Below the pieces are notes generated by a model. The model worked only from the letters and a program-made list of their open reading frames with translations, had not been told where the DNA came from and did not search any database. Below, piece by piece: positions 7,930-16,003 of a DNA stretch of 40,820 bases (positions are counted from its first letter, which is position 1; each line of letters opens with the position of its first letter). Source of the DNA: Candidatus Gastranaerophilales bacterium (GTDB lineage: Bacteria; Cyanobacteriota; Vampirovibrionia; Gastranaerophilales; Gastranaerophilaceae); contig CALUWL010000008.1 of the NCBI GenBank assembly GCA_944324445.1, forward strand, positions 1 to 40,820. Direction: 5' to 3'. The position numbers and the translations under genes were made by a program.

Positions 7930-9276
7930 TTATAATTCGACGTTTCTCATCATATCTTTTAGGGTTTGGATTGTAGTTTGCATGGATACAATGTCGGTTG
8001 TTTTTTGTTGTAAAAAGGCATTAATTTTAGGCATAAGTTCAATTGCAACATCAAGTTTCGGGTTTGTTCCAGTTTGATACATCCCGACATCGATTAAGTC
8101 TTTATTTTCACGATATAAGGCCATTAAATTTCTCATTTTCCCCGCAGCTTCTTTATGCTCGGGGTCTGCTATAGCGCTCATTAATCTTGAAATTGACCCG
8201 AGAGCATCAATTGCAGGGTAGTGGTTTTGTTCTGCTACTTTTCTTGAAAGGAAAATATGTCCGTCTACAATACCCCTTACAATATCTACAATAGGATCTG
8301 TTATGTCATCTCCTTCCATTAAGACAGTATAAAGCGCCGTAATAGAGCCTTTTTCAGAGTTTCCTGTCCGCTCCAGAGCTCTTTGAAGCCATGAAAAGAT
8401 ACTTGGCGGATAACCTTTCATAGTAGGCGGTTCACCTAAGGATAACCCTACTTCACGACCTGCCATAGCGCAACGTGTAATGGTGTCTGTCATTAGGAAT
8501 ACTTTTTTGCCTTGATCTCTAAAGTATTCGCAAACTGTTGTTGCGGCAAGTAAACATTTCATTCTGATTAGAGGCGGTTGGTCGCCTGTTGCGCAGACTA
8601 TAACTGATTTTTTCATTCCTTCTTCTTGAAGAGCATCAACAATAAACTCTTTAACTTCTCTGCCGCGTTCTCCGATTAGCGCAACAACATTGACATCTGC
8701 ATCGGAATTTCTTGCAATCATACCCAAAAGAGTTGATTTTCCAACTCCTGAACCTGCAAAAAGCCCCATACGCTGCCCTGTCCCCATGGTTAAAAGCCCG
8801 TCTATAGCCCTTATTCCTGTTGACATTTGCTCTGTTATGATTGGTCTATGAAAAGCATCAGGGATTGTGCCGTTTATGTTCATATATTTTGCGTTTGTAA
8901 GATCAAGCGGTCTTGAATCCATAGGTTCACCCAAAGGATTAACAAGACGACCCAATAAAAAATCTCCCACGGGAAAAAGTATGGGTGCTCCCGTTGTTTC
9001 AACAAGTGAACCTTGACCTATGCCTTCTCCGTCGTATAAAAGCAAAAGTTGAGCAACATCACCTTTAAAGGCTTGGACTTCTGCGGCTTTTTTTTCTCCG
9101 GTGTAGGTTTGTATGTAGCACAAATCGCCGATTTTAAGCCCAGGAAGCTTTACTTCTACCGTTAAACCCAATAATTTAGATACAACGCCTTTATACTTAT
9201 ATAAATCAGCATTTTCAATAGTTGTAAAAGCTTTTTGTTTTAAGTTATGAATTTTGTATTCTAATTCTTCGTTCAT
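7930..9276 (-). CDS. fliI: FliI/SctN-type flagellar or type III export ATPase
   Basis: Hexameric ATPase that energises substrate unfolding at a flagellar or type III export gate. Order: an N-terminal beta barrel (about 25-95), a Walker A GLFAGSGVGKSTLLG near 175-190, ALIGERGREV, the FliI/SctN-specific KGYPPSIFSWLQRALERTGN near 305, and SRKVAEQNHYPAIDALGSISRLM. Length (448) is normal. The ATG at 9276 is preferred to the TTG at 9279. No other flagellar or injectisome gene is in the window. FliI versus SctN cannot be settled here, so the symbol is provisional. Confidence 0.85.
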   Translation of the reverse strand: MNEELEYKIHNLKQKAFTTIENADLYKYKGVVSKLLGLTVEVKLPGLKIGDLCYIQTYTGEKKAAEVQAFKGDVAQLLLLYDGEGIGQGSLVETTGAPILFPVGDFLLGRLVNPLGEPMDSRPLDLTNAKYMNINGTIPDAFHRPIITEQMSTGIRAIDGLLTMGTGQRMGLFAGSGVGKSTLLGMIARNSDADVNVVALIGERGREVKEFIVDALQEEGMKKSVIVCATGDQPPLIRMKCLLAATTVCEYFRDQGKKVFLMTDTITRCAMAGREVGLSLGEPPTMKGYPPSIFSWLQRALERTGNSEKGSITALYTVLMEGDDITDPIVDIVRGIVDGHIFLSRKVAEQNHYPAIDALGSISRLMSAIADPEHKEAAGKMRNLMALYRENKDLIDVGMYQTGTNPKLDVAIELMPKINAFLQQKTTDIVSMQTTIQTLKDMMRNVEL

Positions 9277-9283
9277 CAAAATA

Positions 9284-9292
9284 ATTATAACA
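9284..9292 (-). promoter_or_regulatory. Extended -10 just upstream of the export ATPase start
   Basis: On the minus strand this reads TGTTATAAT, an exact extended -10. Its last base lies 8 nt before the ATG at 9276, and no Shine-Dalgarno sequence separates them. A leader of zero or one nucleotide is predicted. Confidence 0.5.
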
Positions 9293-9467
9293 TTTTTTAT
9301 CTAAATTATTCGGATGATTTTTAAAATTTTGCTAATAAAATTATATGAATTTTTTTTAACACTACCTTATTTTATGTATTCTATTGTATAATTTAGAAGT
9401 AATAGCCTTATAATGGTTGTTGTGTGCTTAAAAATCAGTAATATTTGAACAGTAAGGAAAATAAGAA

Positions 9468-10106
9468 TTGTTTGACTTTAATACAGACGTTGCGCAGAGT
9501 TATGGCGTATATAGAAATAATGATGAACTTAAAATAGCTGAATATGCAAGCTCTATTAATATTTCGGCAGGTTTGCATTCGGGAGATCCGATTAACATCC
9601 GCGAAGCGCTTTTATTTGCTAAGGAAAGGAATATAGCGCTCGGCGCTCATATAGGTTATCCTGATATACAAGGTTTTGGTAAAAGAAAAATGGATTTAAC
9701 CCCCGATGAGCTTGAAGCAGTTGTAATTTATCAGGTTGGGGCTATTGAAGCTTATGCTAAGACAATGGATTTAGTTATTGAACATGTAAGATGCCACGGT
9801 GCTCTTAAAGATAAAATTAATGAAGATAGTGAAACTGCAATAATTGTAGCTAATGCTATAAAAAAGGTTAATCCTTGGTTAAATTTATTTGTTCAAAATT
9901 ATGAAACAAAATTACTTATTGAAAAAGAGGGTCTGAAAGCTGCTTTAGAGGTTGATTTCGATGAAACATCTTCAATAAGACAAATAAGAGAATTACCATA
10001 TAAACCTGATACTTTGCATTTTAGAAAACTTGAAGATATAAAAAGAGCTTATGATGTTATTAAACCGTCTCCGATAAATTATAATCGGGTTCAAAATCAA
10101 ATATAG
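9468..10106 (+). CDS. LamB/YcsF (PxpA)-like protein, shortened
   Basis: Related to PxpA, the barrel subunit of bacterial 5-oxoprolinase. FDFNTDVAQSYG matches the family's 'DLNxDxGExxG', SAGLHSGDP matches 'ACGFHAGDP', GAHIGYPD matches 'GAHPSFPD', and VRCHGALKDK matches 'VKPHGALYN'. It has 212 residues against about 245-255: the C-terminal strand with the conserved HGD is missing. No pxpB or pxpC is nearby. The start is TTG, 8 nt after AAGGA, and yvcK follows 12 nt downstream. The ligand and activity may differ from PxpA. Upstream, TATAAT boxes at 9387 and 9409 are possible promoters. Confidence 0.7.
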   Translation: MFDFNTDVAQSYGVYRNNDELKIAEYASSINISAGLHSGDPINIREALLFAKERNIALGAHIGYPDIQGFGKRKMDLTPDELEAVVIYQVGAIEAYAKTMDLVIEHVRCHGALKDKINEDSETAIIVANAIKKVNPWLNLFVQNYETKLLIEKEGLKAALEVDFDETSSIRQIRELPYKPDTLHFRKLEDIKRAYDVIKPSPINYNRVQNQI

Positions 10107-10118
10107 AGGCAAAATCAA

Positions 10119-11456
10119 ATGAAAATGTTTAATAAAAAAGTTAAAATGCCAAAAGATGCAATTTGGCTTGTTCCCGGATTAAGGATTAAGCGCTGGTTTG
10201 CTTTAAGTATTATAGGTTCAACATTAGCTGTAGTTGGTGCTACATTTGTGTTTAAATTGGAGCCTTTGTATTACATAGTTAAAACCGCAAAAGAATTATT
10301 CCATGTTGTTCCGCCTGAACCTGTCGGAGCTTTGTTTATATTTGTCGGAGCTGTATTATTTATTTTGGCTTGGAAAAAAACAAATATTACAATGATGGAA
10401 ACAGATAGCGCAGATGAAAAGCGCAAAAGACAATCCATGGGAGAAGTTTTATACAGAAGAATGAAGCTTGACCACGGGCCAAAAATAGTTGCTATAGGCG
10501 GTGGAACAGGTTTATCCATGCTGCTTCGAGGTATTAAAAAAATCACTAACAATATAACAGCAGTTGTAACAGTTGGAGATGACGGCGGTTCCTCCGGTCG
10601 TCTGCGCGAACAGATGGGAGTTTTACCCCCCGGAGATATAAGAAATTGTATAGCTGCTCTAGCTGATGATGATGATATAGTTACAAAACTTTTTCAATAC
10701 CGTTTTAGAGCAGGTGAAGGGCTTGAAGGACATAGTTTTGGAAACTTATTTATCACTGCAATGACTGCTATTTGCGGAGATATGGTAACAGCTATAAAAG
10801 AATCATCCAAAGTTCTTTTAATTAGAGGTAGAGTCCTGCCTGCAACATGTGATGATATGAAACTGTATGCTAAAATGGAAGATGATTCTATTGTAAGAGG
10901 CGAAAGCAATATTCCTGAAGCAGGAAAAAGAATAATGCAATTATGCTGTGAGCCGGCTGATTGCAAACCGACTCCTGATGTTGTAGAAGCTATTCATAAT
11001 GCCGATTTAATTATAATGGGTCCCGGAAGCTTATATACATCAGTTATTTCGAATTTTTTGGTAAAAGATATTACAAAAGCTGTTTGGCAATCTAAAGCTA
11101 AAAAAATATATGTTTGTAACGCCATGACACAAGTCGGAGAAACAGATAATTATTCTGTTTCAGACCATGTTAAAACGATTTTTGATCATGTTAGAATGCC
11201 TGAAATTGATGATAGCAACAAAAATTTCTTTGATGCGGTTTTGGTTAATAATTATATGCCAAGAAACTTGGCCGAAAAATATGAACAAGCAGGTTCGCTT
11301 CCTGTAGAGATTGATATAACCGAATTAAGAAGATTAAAAGTTGAAGTTGTTGAACGTAATTTACTTGAAGATAATAAAGAAGGATTAGTACGTCATAATT
11401 GTTCAAAGGTCGCAAAGGCTATATATTATTGGTATAAAAGATCAATTAAAAAATAA
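10119..11456 (+). CDS. yvcK: YvcK/CofD-family gluconeogenesis factor with membrane-anchored N terminus
   Basis: UDP-GlcNAc-binding regulator family needed for growth on gluconeogenic carbon and for cell-wall metabolism. The domain begins near 120 with KIVAIGGGTGLSMLLRGIK, then TVGDDGGSSGRLRE, PPGDIRNCIAALAD and FGNLFI, and later MGPGSLYTSVI. The first ~115 residues contain two hydrophobic helices (about 27-48 and 66-85). These are absent from the 317-residue B. subtilis protein, so the domain is probably tethered to the membrane. A GAGG ribosome-binding site is just upstream. The family includes CofD (phospholactate transferase), but no F420 genes are present. Confidence 0.88.
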   Translation: MKMFNKKVKMPKDAIWLVPGLRIKRWFALSIIGSTLAVVGATFVFKLEPLYYIVKTAKELFHVVPPEPVGALFIFVGAVLFILAWKKTNITMMETDSADEKRKRQSMGEVLYRRMKLDHGPKIVAIGGGTGLSMLLRGIKKITNNITAVVTVGDDGGSSGRLREQMGVLPPGDIRNCIAALADDDDIVTKLFQYRFRAGEGLEGHSFGNLFITAMTAICGDMVTAIKESSKVLLIRGRVLPATCDDMKLYAKMEDDSIVRGESNIPEAGKRIMQLCCEPADCKPTPDVVEAIHNADLIIMGPGSLYTSVISNFLVKDITKAVWQSKAKKIYVCNAMTQVGETDNYSVSDHVKTIFDHVRMPEIDDSNKNFFDAVLVNNYMPRNLAEKYEQAGSLPVEIDITELRRLKVEVVERNLLEDNKEGLVRHNCSKVAKAIYYWYKRSIKK

Positions 11457-11476
11457 AAGAATTAGTATCATACAAG

Positions 11477-12313
11477 ATGAGAAAGAGTATTCAAAAAATA
11501 CAAAACTATAAAAAAGAGGGTAAGAAAATTACTATGCTTACCTCTTATGATTATTCGACGGCAAAATATATTGATAACGCAGGAGTCGATATGATTTTAG
11601 TCGGCGATTCTCTTGCTCAGGTTGCCCTTGGATATGATAGCACTACAGATATCGGCATGGAAGAAATGCTTGTTTTTGTCCGCGCTGTTTCTCGTGCGGT
11701 TGAAAATGCTTTGCTTGTTGCTGATATGCCTTTTATGAGCTTTCAATTGGATAAAGTTGAAACAATGAAAAATGCTTGTGAATTAATTAAAGCAGGCGCA
11801 AATGCGGTTAAAATTGAAGGAAGCTCTGATTTTACAATTGAAAATATTAATCATTTAACTCAAAATGGTGTTCCTGTTATGGGGCATTTAGGTTTTACGC
11901 CATTGAGCATTAATACATTGGGCGGTCATAAAGTTCAAGGAAAAGATGCAGATAGAACAATTGAAATTTTAAAAGACGCTCTAAGGTTACAAAATGCAGG
12001 GTGTTTTGCAATTGTTCTTGAAATGGTGCCTTTGCAATCGGCGCAATTTATTTCGCAGAGGTTAAGAATTCCAACTATTGGAATTGGCGGAGGAAAATTC
12101 TGCGATGGGCAAGTGCTTGTTTCTGACGATATATTCGGAAAATACGATAGGTTTAAGCCGAAATTCGCACGTCAGTATTCAAGTTTAAAGGATATTATTT
12201 TTAATGTCGCAAAAGCATTTTGTTCTGATGTTGAGGAAGGAAGTTTTCCGAGCGCAAAAGAATCATTTATGCTTGATATTGAGGAGATAGAAAAACTTGA
12301 AAATTATAGATAA
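11477..12313 (+). CDS. panB: 3-methyl-2-oxobutanoate hydroxymethyltransferase
   Basis: Transfers the hydroxymethyl group of 5,10-methylene-THF to ketoisovalerate, giving ketopantoate, the first committed pantothenate step. Visible are MLTSYDYSTAKYID, the metal-binding ILVGDSLAQVALGYDST, GHLGFTP, and IGIGGGKFCDGQVLV near 200. Length (278) is normal. It overlaps panC by 17 nt in a two-gene panBC unit; panD and panE are not here. There is no strong ribosome-binding site; a weak TATCAT lies 6 nt before the ATG. Confidence 0.95.
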   Translation: MRKSIQKIQNYKKEGKKITMLTSYDYSTAKYIDNAGVDMILVGDSLAQVALGYDSTTDIGMEEMLVFVRAVSRAVENALLVADMPFMSFQLDKVETMKNACELIKAGANAVKIEGSSDFTIENINHLTQNGVPVMGHLGFTPLSINTLGGHKVQGKDADRTIEILKDALRLQNAGCFAIVLEMVPLQSAQFISQRLRIPTIGIGGGKFCDGQVLVSDDIFGKYDRFKPKFARQYSSLKDIIFNVAKAFCSDVEEGSFPSAKESFMLDIEEIEKLENYR

Positions 12314-13145
12314 CATTAAAGAATTAAAAGAAGAAATCAAAAATCTAAAAGGTACAATCGGGCTTGTTCCTACTATGGGAGCTTTGCATAATGGGCACTT
12401 ATCTTTAATTAAAAAAGCAGTTAGTGAAAATGATAACGTTGTCGTATCTGTATTTGTTAATCCTATTCAGTTTGGTGCAAATGAGGATTTAGATAAATAC
12501 CCTCGCAGTCTTGAAAATGATGCTAAATTATGTGATGAACAGGGTGTTAAAATAGTTTTTGCGCCGAAAATTAGCGAGATGTATTCGGATGAAAAAAATA
12601 ACTTAACTTTAATTTGTCCTCCTTATGAAGTTGTGGATAAATTATGCGGTAAATCGCGTCCGGGGCATTTTGACGGGGTTTGTTCGGTTGTAGCCAAGTT
12701 ATTTAATTTAACTAAGGCAAATAGAGCTTATTTTGGGCAAAAAGACGCTCAACAGCTTTTTATTGTTCAAAAAATGGTTAGAGATTTAAATTTTGATATT
12801 GAAATTGTGCCTTGCCCCATTGTAAGAGAATCAGATAATCTTGCGCTATCAAGCAGAAATCAATATTTAACGCAAAACGATAGAGCGCTTGCACTTAATA
12901 TTTCAAAAGCACTGTTTAATATTAAAAAACTCTTTTTGCAAGGAATTAAAGATACAAGAGCTTTGGTTGATGTATCTTTAAAGATTATGGAAGGATTAGA
13001 TGTAGAATATATTGAATTTGTTGATAAAAATACATTTAATTTCCAAACTGAAGCGGATAGAAATACTATAGTCCTGATTGCGGCAAGAGTACCGGAATCT
13101 AATACAAGGTTAATTGATAATATAAATTTATGGGACGAGATGTAA
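12297..13145 (+). CDS. panC: Pantothenate synthetase
   Basis: Condenses pantoate and beta-alanine with ATP via a pantoyl-adenylate. It carries VPTMGALHNGH (the HxGH nucleotide-binding motif), VSVFVNPIQFG, FGQKDAQQL and LALSSRNQYL, in the standard order and length (282). The start is TTG at 12297 inside the end of panB, implying translational coupling. Its 3' end overlaps the next membrane-protein gene by 16 nt. Confidence 0.95.
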   Translation: MKIIDNIKELKEEIKNLKGTIGLVPTMGALHNGHLSLIKKAVSENDNVVVSVFVNPIQFGANEDLDKYPRSLENDAKLCDEQGVKIVFAPKISEMYSDEKNNLTLICPPYEVVDKLCGKSRPGHFDGVCSVVAKLFNLTKANRAYFGQKDAQQLFIVQKMVRDLNFDIEIVPCPIVRESDNLALSSRNQYLTQNDRALALNISKALFNIKKLFLQGIKDTRALVDVSLKIMEGLDVEYIEFVDKNTFNFQTEADRNTIVLIAARVPESNTRLIDNINLWDEM

Positions 13146-14053
13146 AAAAAATAATTAAATTTCTTATATTCTTAAAATATTTTGCTCCTTTTATGGCGTT
13201 TATATATCTTTGCGCTTGGACAATCGGAGTTTTTTCAGAAAGTTTTTATATTTTCAGTAGAAAATTAATTGGTTTATTTCCTTTAATTATTGAAAAGATT
13301 ATATATGTTGAAGCGGATTTAGCCGGTAAAGATATTTCAATGAGTTATATACATTGCGCTTGTATATTAATGATTGTTATGTTTGTTTGCTCAAAATCCA
13401 TAGAGCGTTTAGAAAAAGTGCAAAAATTATATGAAAACAAAGAACTTGAAAGACGCGTAGCTGCTCAAAAAGAATTAAAAAAGCTGAAAGAAAAGCAAAA
13501 AAAAGATGTAATATGTAAAAGGAATGTTTTTTTCGGGTTATTTGAATTTAGACTTGATTATTTTAATTACTATGGCAAATTTAAAAGCGATGTTCAGGAG
13601 CTTAGAAAATTAAAAATCGAATATTGTAAAATGATAGTTGGAAAATTAAAAGAAAAATATCCTAAAATTAAGTTTATCTCAGCAGAAAAACTTTTCTTTA
13701 TGTGTGATGATTTTTCTGTTTTTTCAAGTGTTACAAAAGATATTGTGAAGTTATTTAAGGGATTTTTAAATATAGGTAACAAAAAAGGCATTAAAACCGA
13801 AATGCTTTTATCTTATTGGGCGGGAGATAAAAACACAAATGCAAAGGGTACTTATAAGATTTTAGAGAAAATAAACGAGCTAAATCATATAAATAAAGTC
13901 ATAGTAGCGAGCGGAATTTATTTTCGTTATATGGAAGAACATGAAAAAGATGCTTTTGAATTTGCTCCTATGGGCGCTTCTAAGCTTATAAATATTGATT
14001 CATCCGGAGGCGATTTGGATTTGAATTTGTATGTGATTAAAAGTTCAAATTAA
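13130..14053 (+). CDS. Two-helix membrane protein with a possible degenerate class III cyclase-like domain
   Basis: A 307-residue protein. It has two hydrophobic segments (about 14-36 and 70-90), a charged coiled-coil segment (about 90-125), then a cytosolic domain to the end. Parts of that domain resemble the class III nucleotidyl cyclase fold: FISAEKLFFMCDDFSVF where 'GDgflavF' is expected, then a strand ending SYWAG, then KGTYKILEKINELNHINKVIVASG where 'Gxx-N-A-RL...IxvS' is expected. The catalytic aspartates and transition-state Asn/Arg are not evident. The family call is a low-confidence inference. The gene overlaps panC by 16 nt and ends 1 nt from the convergent prepilin gene. Confidence 0.4.
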   Translation: MGRDVKKIIKFLIFLKYFAPFMAFIYLCAWTIGVFSESFYIFSRKLIGLFPLIIEKIIYVEADLAGKDISMSYIHCACILMIVMFVCSKSIERLEKVQKLYENKELERRVAAQKELKKLKEKQKKDVICKRNVFFGLFEFRLDYFNYYGKFKSDVQELRKLKIEYCKMIVGKLKEKYPKIKFISAEKLFFMCDDFSVFSSVTKDIVKLFKGFLNIGNKKGIKTEMLLSYWAGDKNTNAKGTYKILEKINELNHINKVIVASGIYFRYMEEHEKDAFEFAPMGASKLINIDSSGGDLDLNLYVIKSSN

Positions 14054-14054
14054 A

Positions 14055-14627
14055 TTATTTTACGTTTCTTTTTCCTAAGGCAATTGTAAAAAGATCGTAT
14101 GTAAAGTTGCCTTTTGAATCGCTAAGACCATAAATTATTCTTCCGCAGGCATTTTCAACAGTTTTTGCATCGTGTATTTCGGTTAAATATTCTTTTGCAT
14201 ATACTTCAAGTTCACAATTTGTATCCAGATAAAATCCTGCAACTATGTTTGGTGAAATTAATGCGCATTGCGCATCATTAAGGTAATCTGAAATAAGAGA
14301 AGATGTATTTTTTAAGTCGGAGCAAGTTGTTTTTTCTCCGTCTGTATATTTGATAAAATAATTTGCTAAATCTTCGGAATTAATCTCATCATCTCCGTTT
14401 TCATCTTCCAAATTAACTATTGAACCGTTACTTGTGTGTTGAAATAGAATTTGTAGGTATGTGTTTTGAATATTTGTATAAAAGCTTTGGCTTACTGATT
14501 GTATTTTTTTTGCTTTTGCTTCGTCAAAATTTAGTGTTGAAAGCACTGTAATTGTCATAATTACGGCTAGGACAACCAAAACTATCAAGGTTTCTGCTAA
14601 TGTAAAAGCAAAAGATTTATTTTTCAT
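14055..14627 (-). CDS. Prepilin-like protein with EF-hand/dockerin-like loop
   Basis: A 190-residue type IV pilin or pseudopilin-like protein. The short leader ends SFA, followed by FTLAET and a hydrophobic helix to about 33. The glutamate at +5 is present, but residue -1 is Ala, not Gly. Residues 75-86, DENGDDEINSED, resemble a dockerin/EF-hand calcium loop. The C terminus retains a shortened form of its neighbours' ending (CGRII...DLFTIALGKR) but lacks the PNxLGxDQ motif. It is transcribed away from the other three pilin genes and converges on the 13130 gene. Confidence 0.75.
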   Translation of the reverse strand: MKNKSFAFTLAETLIVLVVLAVIMTITVLSTLNFDEAKAKKIQSVSQSFYTNIQNTYLQILFQHTSNGSIVNLEDENGDDEINSEDLANYFIKYTDGEKTTCSDLKNTSSLISDYLNDAQCALISPNIVAGFYLDTNCELEVYAKEYLTEIHDAKTVENACGRIIYGLSDSKGNFTYDLFTIALGKRNVK

Positions 14628-14722
14628 TATTCTATCTCATGGTTTATCATAACTAATATACATTTTTTTTAAGATATTTTCAAAAAACTCATATATCTGT
14701 AGGAGCTTTTTATGGTTTTTAA

Positions 14723-14750
14723 TTGAATATTGTATTAAATTGGGTATAAT
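14723..14750 (+). promoter_or_regulatory. Promoter of the three-gene prepilin run, leaderless start
   Basis: TTGAAT (14723-14728), a 16-nt spacer and TATAAT (14745-14750). The GTG start codon at 14757 lies 7 nt after the -10, where transcription should begin, and no ribosome-binding site is present. The mRNA is predicted to start at the GTG itself. Confidence 0.55.
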
Positions 14751-14756
14751 ATACTT

Positions 14757-15395
14757 GTGATAAAGTGTTTTGAAAAAAAATGCGCTTTTTCTCTAACGGA
14801 AGCGATTATTACAATGCTGATATTGGGAATTGTTATGTCTCTTGCATTAGCAGGCGTTAAGTTATATGCTCCGACAGAAGAAGGGCAAACTACTCTATCA
14901 TGGAAAATGGCTGAAAATATAGAGTCTGCAACCTTGCAAATACTTTTAAATCATTCAAGTTATGATGATTTTTTAAGAATAAAAGATGGCGGCGGCTATT
15001 TTTCTATAGAAGACCCTGATATTACAAAGAGAATGTCGGCACTATATTCAAAATACTTATCAGATATCAGTTATAATGTAGATTTGACAAATGAATATTT
15101 TTCTGAAGAAATTCAGGACTATAATAAAACTTCGACAGGAGAAAAATTAAAAGATGCATATTCGAATTTTTTCTATGTAACAGATGGAATGTTGATAGGT
15201 TTTAGATTTTATCAAAGCTGTGCTGCAACTGAGAAAAATTCTAATCCACCTGAACATAGAGGCAGATATTCAATAAATAAGATTTGCGGTTCTATATTTT
15301 ATGATATAAATTCATTTAAAGGGCCGAATAAATTAGGATCAGATCAATATATATTATCTGTTTACAAACGTGGAATTAAATATAATAATGATTAA
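14757..15395 (+). CDS. Prepilin-like protein, first of three in tandem
   Basis: A 212-residue secreted/pilus-type protein. The leader KCA is followed by FSLTEA and a hydrophobic helix (about 11-35): a class III signal peptide with Ala at -1. The mature part shares landmarks with the next two genes: SATLQILLNHS after the helix, LYSKYL near 95, and a C-terminal CGSIFYDIN...PNKLGSDQYILSV. The GTG start is supported by the promoter spacing; no internal ATG gives a complete leader. It is probably a minor pilin or pseudopilin; assembly genes (pilB, pilC, pilD) are elsewhere. Confidence 0.8.
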   Translation: MIKCFEKKCAFSLTEAIITMLILGIVMSLALAGVKLYAPTEEGQTTLSWKMAENIESATLQILLNHSSYDDFLRIKDGGGYFSIEDPDITKRMSALYSKYLSDISYNVDLTNEYFSEEIQDYNKTSTGEKLKDAYSNFFYVTDGMLIGFRFYQSCAATEKNSNPPEHRGRYSINKICGSIFYDINSFKGPNKLGSDQYILSVYKRGIKYNND

Positions 15396-15416
15396 AATGA
15401 TAAAGGAGTATAAATG

Positions 15417-15992
15417 ATGAAAATCAAAAGAGCGTTTACAATGGCGGAAGCAATATTAGTCATGACCATTCTGGGTATTATTGCAACCATTATGATTACG
15501 ACATTGAAGCCTGCTGAATATAAAGATAAAGGTCTTGCAATTATGGCAAGAAAAGTTTTATCAGAAATAGATACAGCTACAACTCAAATGTTAATCAATA
15601 ATTCAGCATCAGGTAACACTTCTTCATTATATGAAGCAGGAACTGCAACTTTATTTTCATTGGAAACAGCTAATATGGATGATAAAGTTGGTAAGCTTTA
15701 TAAAAGATATTTAACTGCAACAAGACAAGAATGTAATGATGCTAATTGCCCTTGTAATGCATATGTGAATAAATTTTATTTAAAAGATGGTGCTTGCATG
15801 GGTATTACAACAGGAACTCAATCAACAGATGTTAATACTTGGTTTCCCGGAGAAACTAATTTTACTTCAATGCGGCCCACTCATGGTATGATTTTCTTTG
15901 ATACAAACGGAGAAGAAGAACCTAATGTTATGGGAAAAGATCAATTCTTGCTTCCTATGGGACCTGAAGGCGTTCAATATGCTACTGATTAA
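15417..15992 (+). CDS. Prepilin-like protein, second of three in tandem
   Basis: About 191 residues. The leader KRA precedes FTMAEA and a hydrophobic helix. Shared landmarks: TATTQMLINNS, LYKRYL, and a C-terminal HGMIFFDTNGEEEPNVMGKD. A pair of internal cysteines (CNDANCPC) is unique to this copy. Two adjacent ATGs exist; 15417 gives 8-nt spacing from AAGGAG (15403-15408) and is preferred over 15414. It lies 21 nt after the first pilin gene and 11 nt before the third, so one operon is likely. Confidence 0.8.
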   Translation: MKIKRAFTMAEAILVMTILGIIATIMITTLKPAEYKDKGLAIMARKVLSEIDTATTQMLINNSASGNTSSLYEAGTATLFSLETANMDDKVGKLYKRYLTATRQECNDANCPCNAYVNKFYLKDGACMGITTGTQSTDVNTWFPGETNFTSMRPTHGMIFFDTNGEEEPNVMGKDQFLLPMGPEGVQYATD

Positions 15993-16003
15993 TTTCTAAA
16001 GGT

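Noticed and set aside
9280-9467. 188-nt gap considered for a tRNA or small RNA gene
   Set aside because: No T-loop GGTTCRAxxC sequence or cloverleaf pairing was seen; two TATAAT boxes and a ribosome-binding site explain it as a promoter region.
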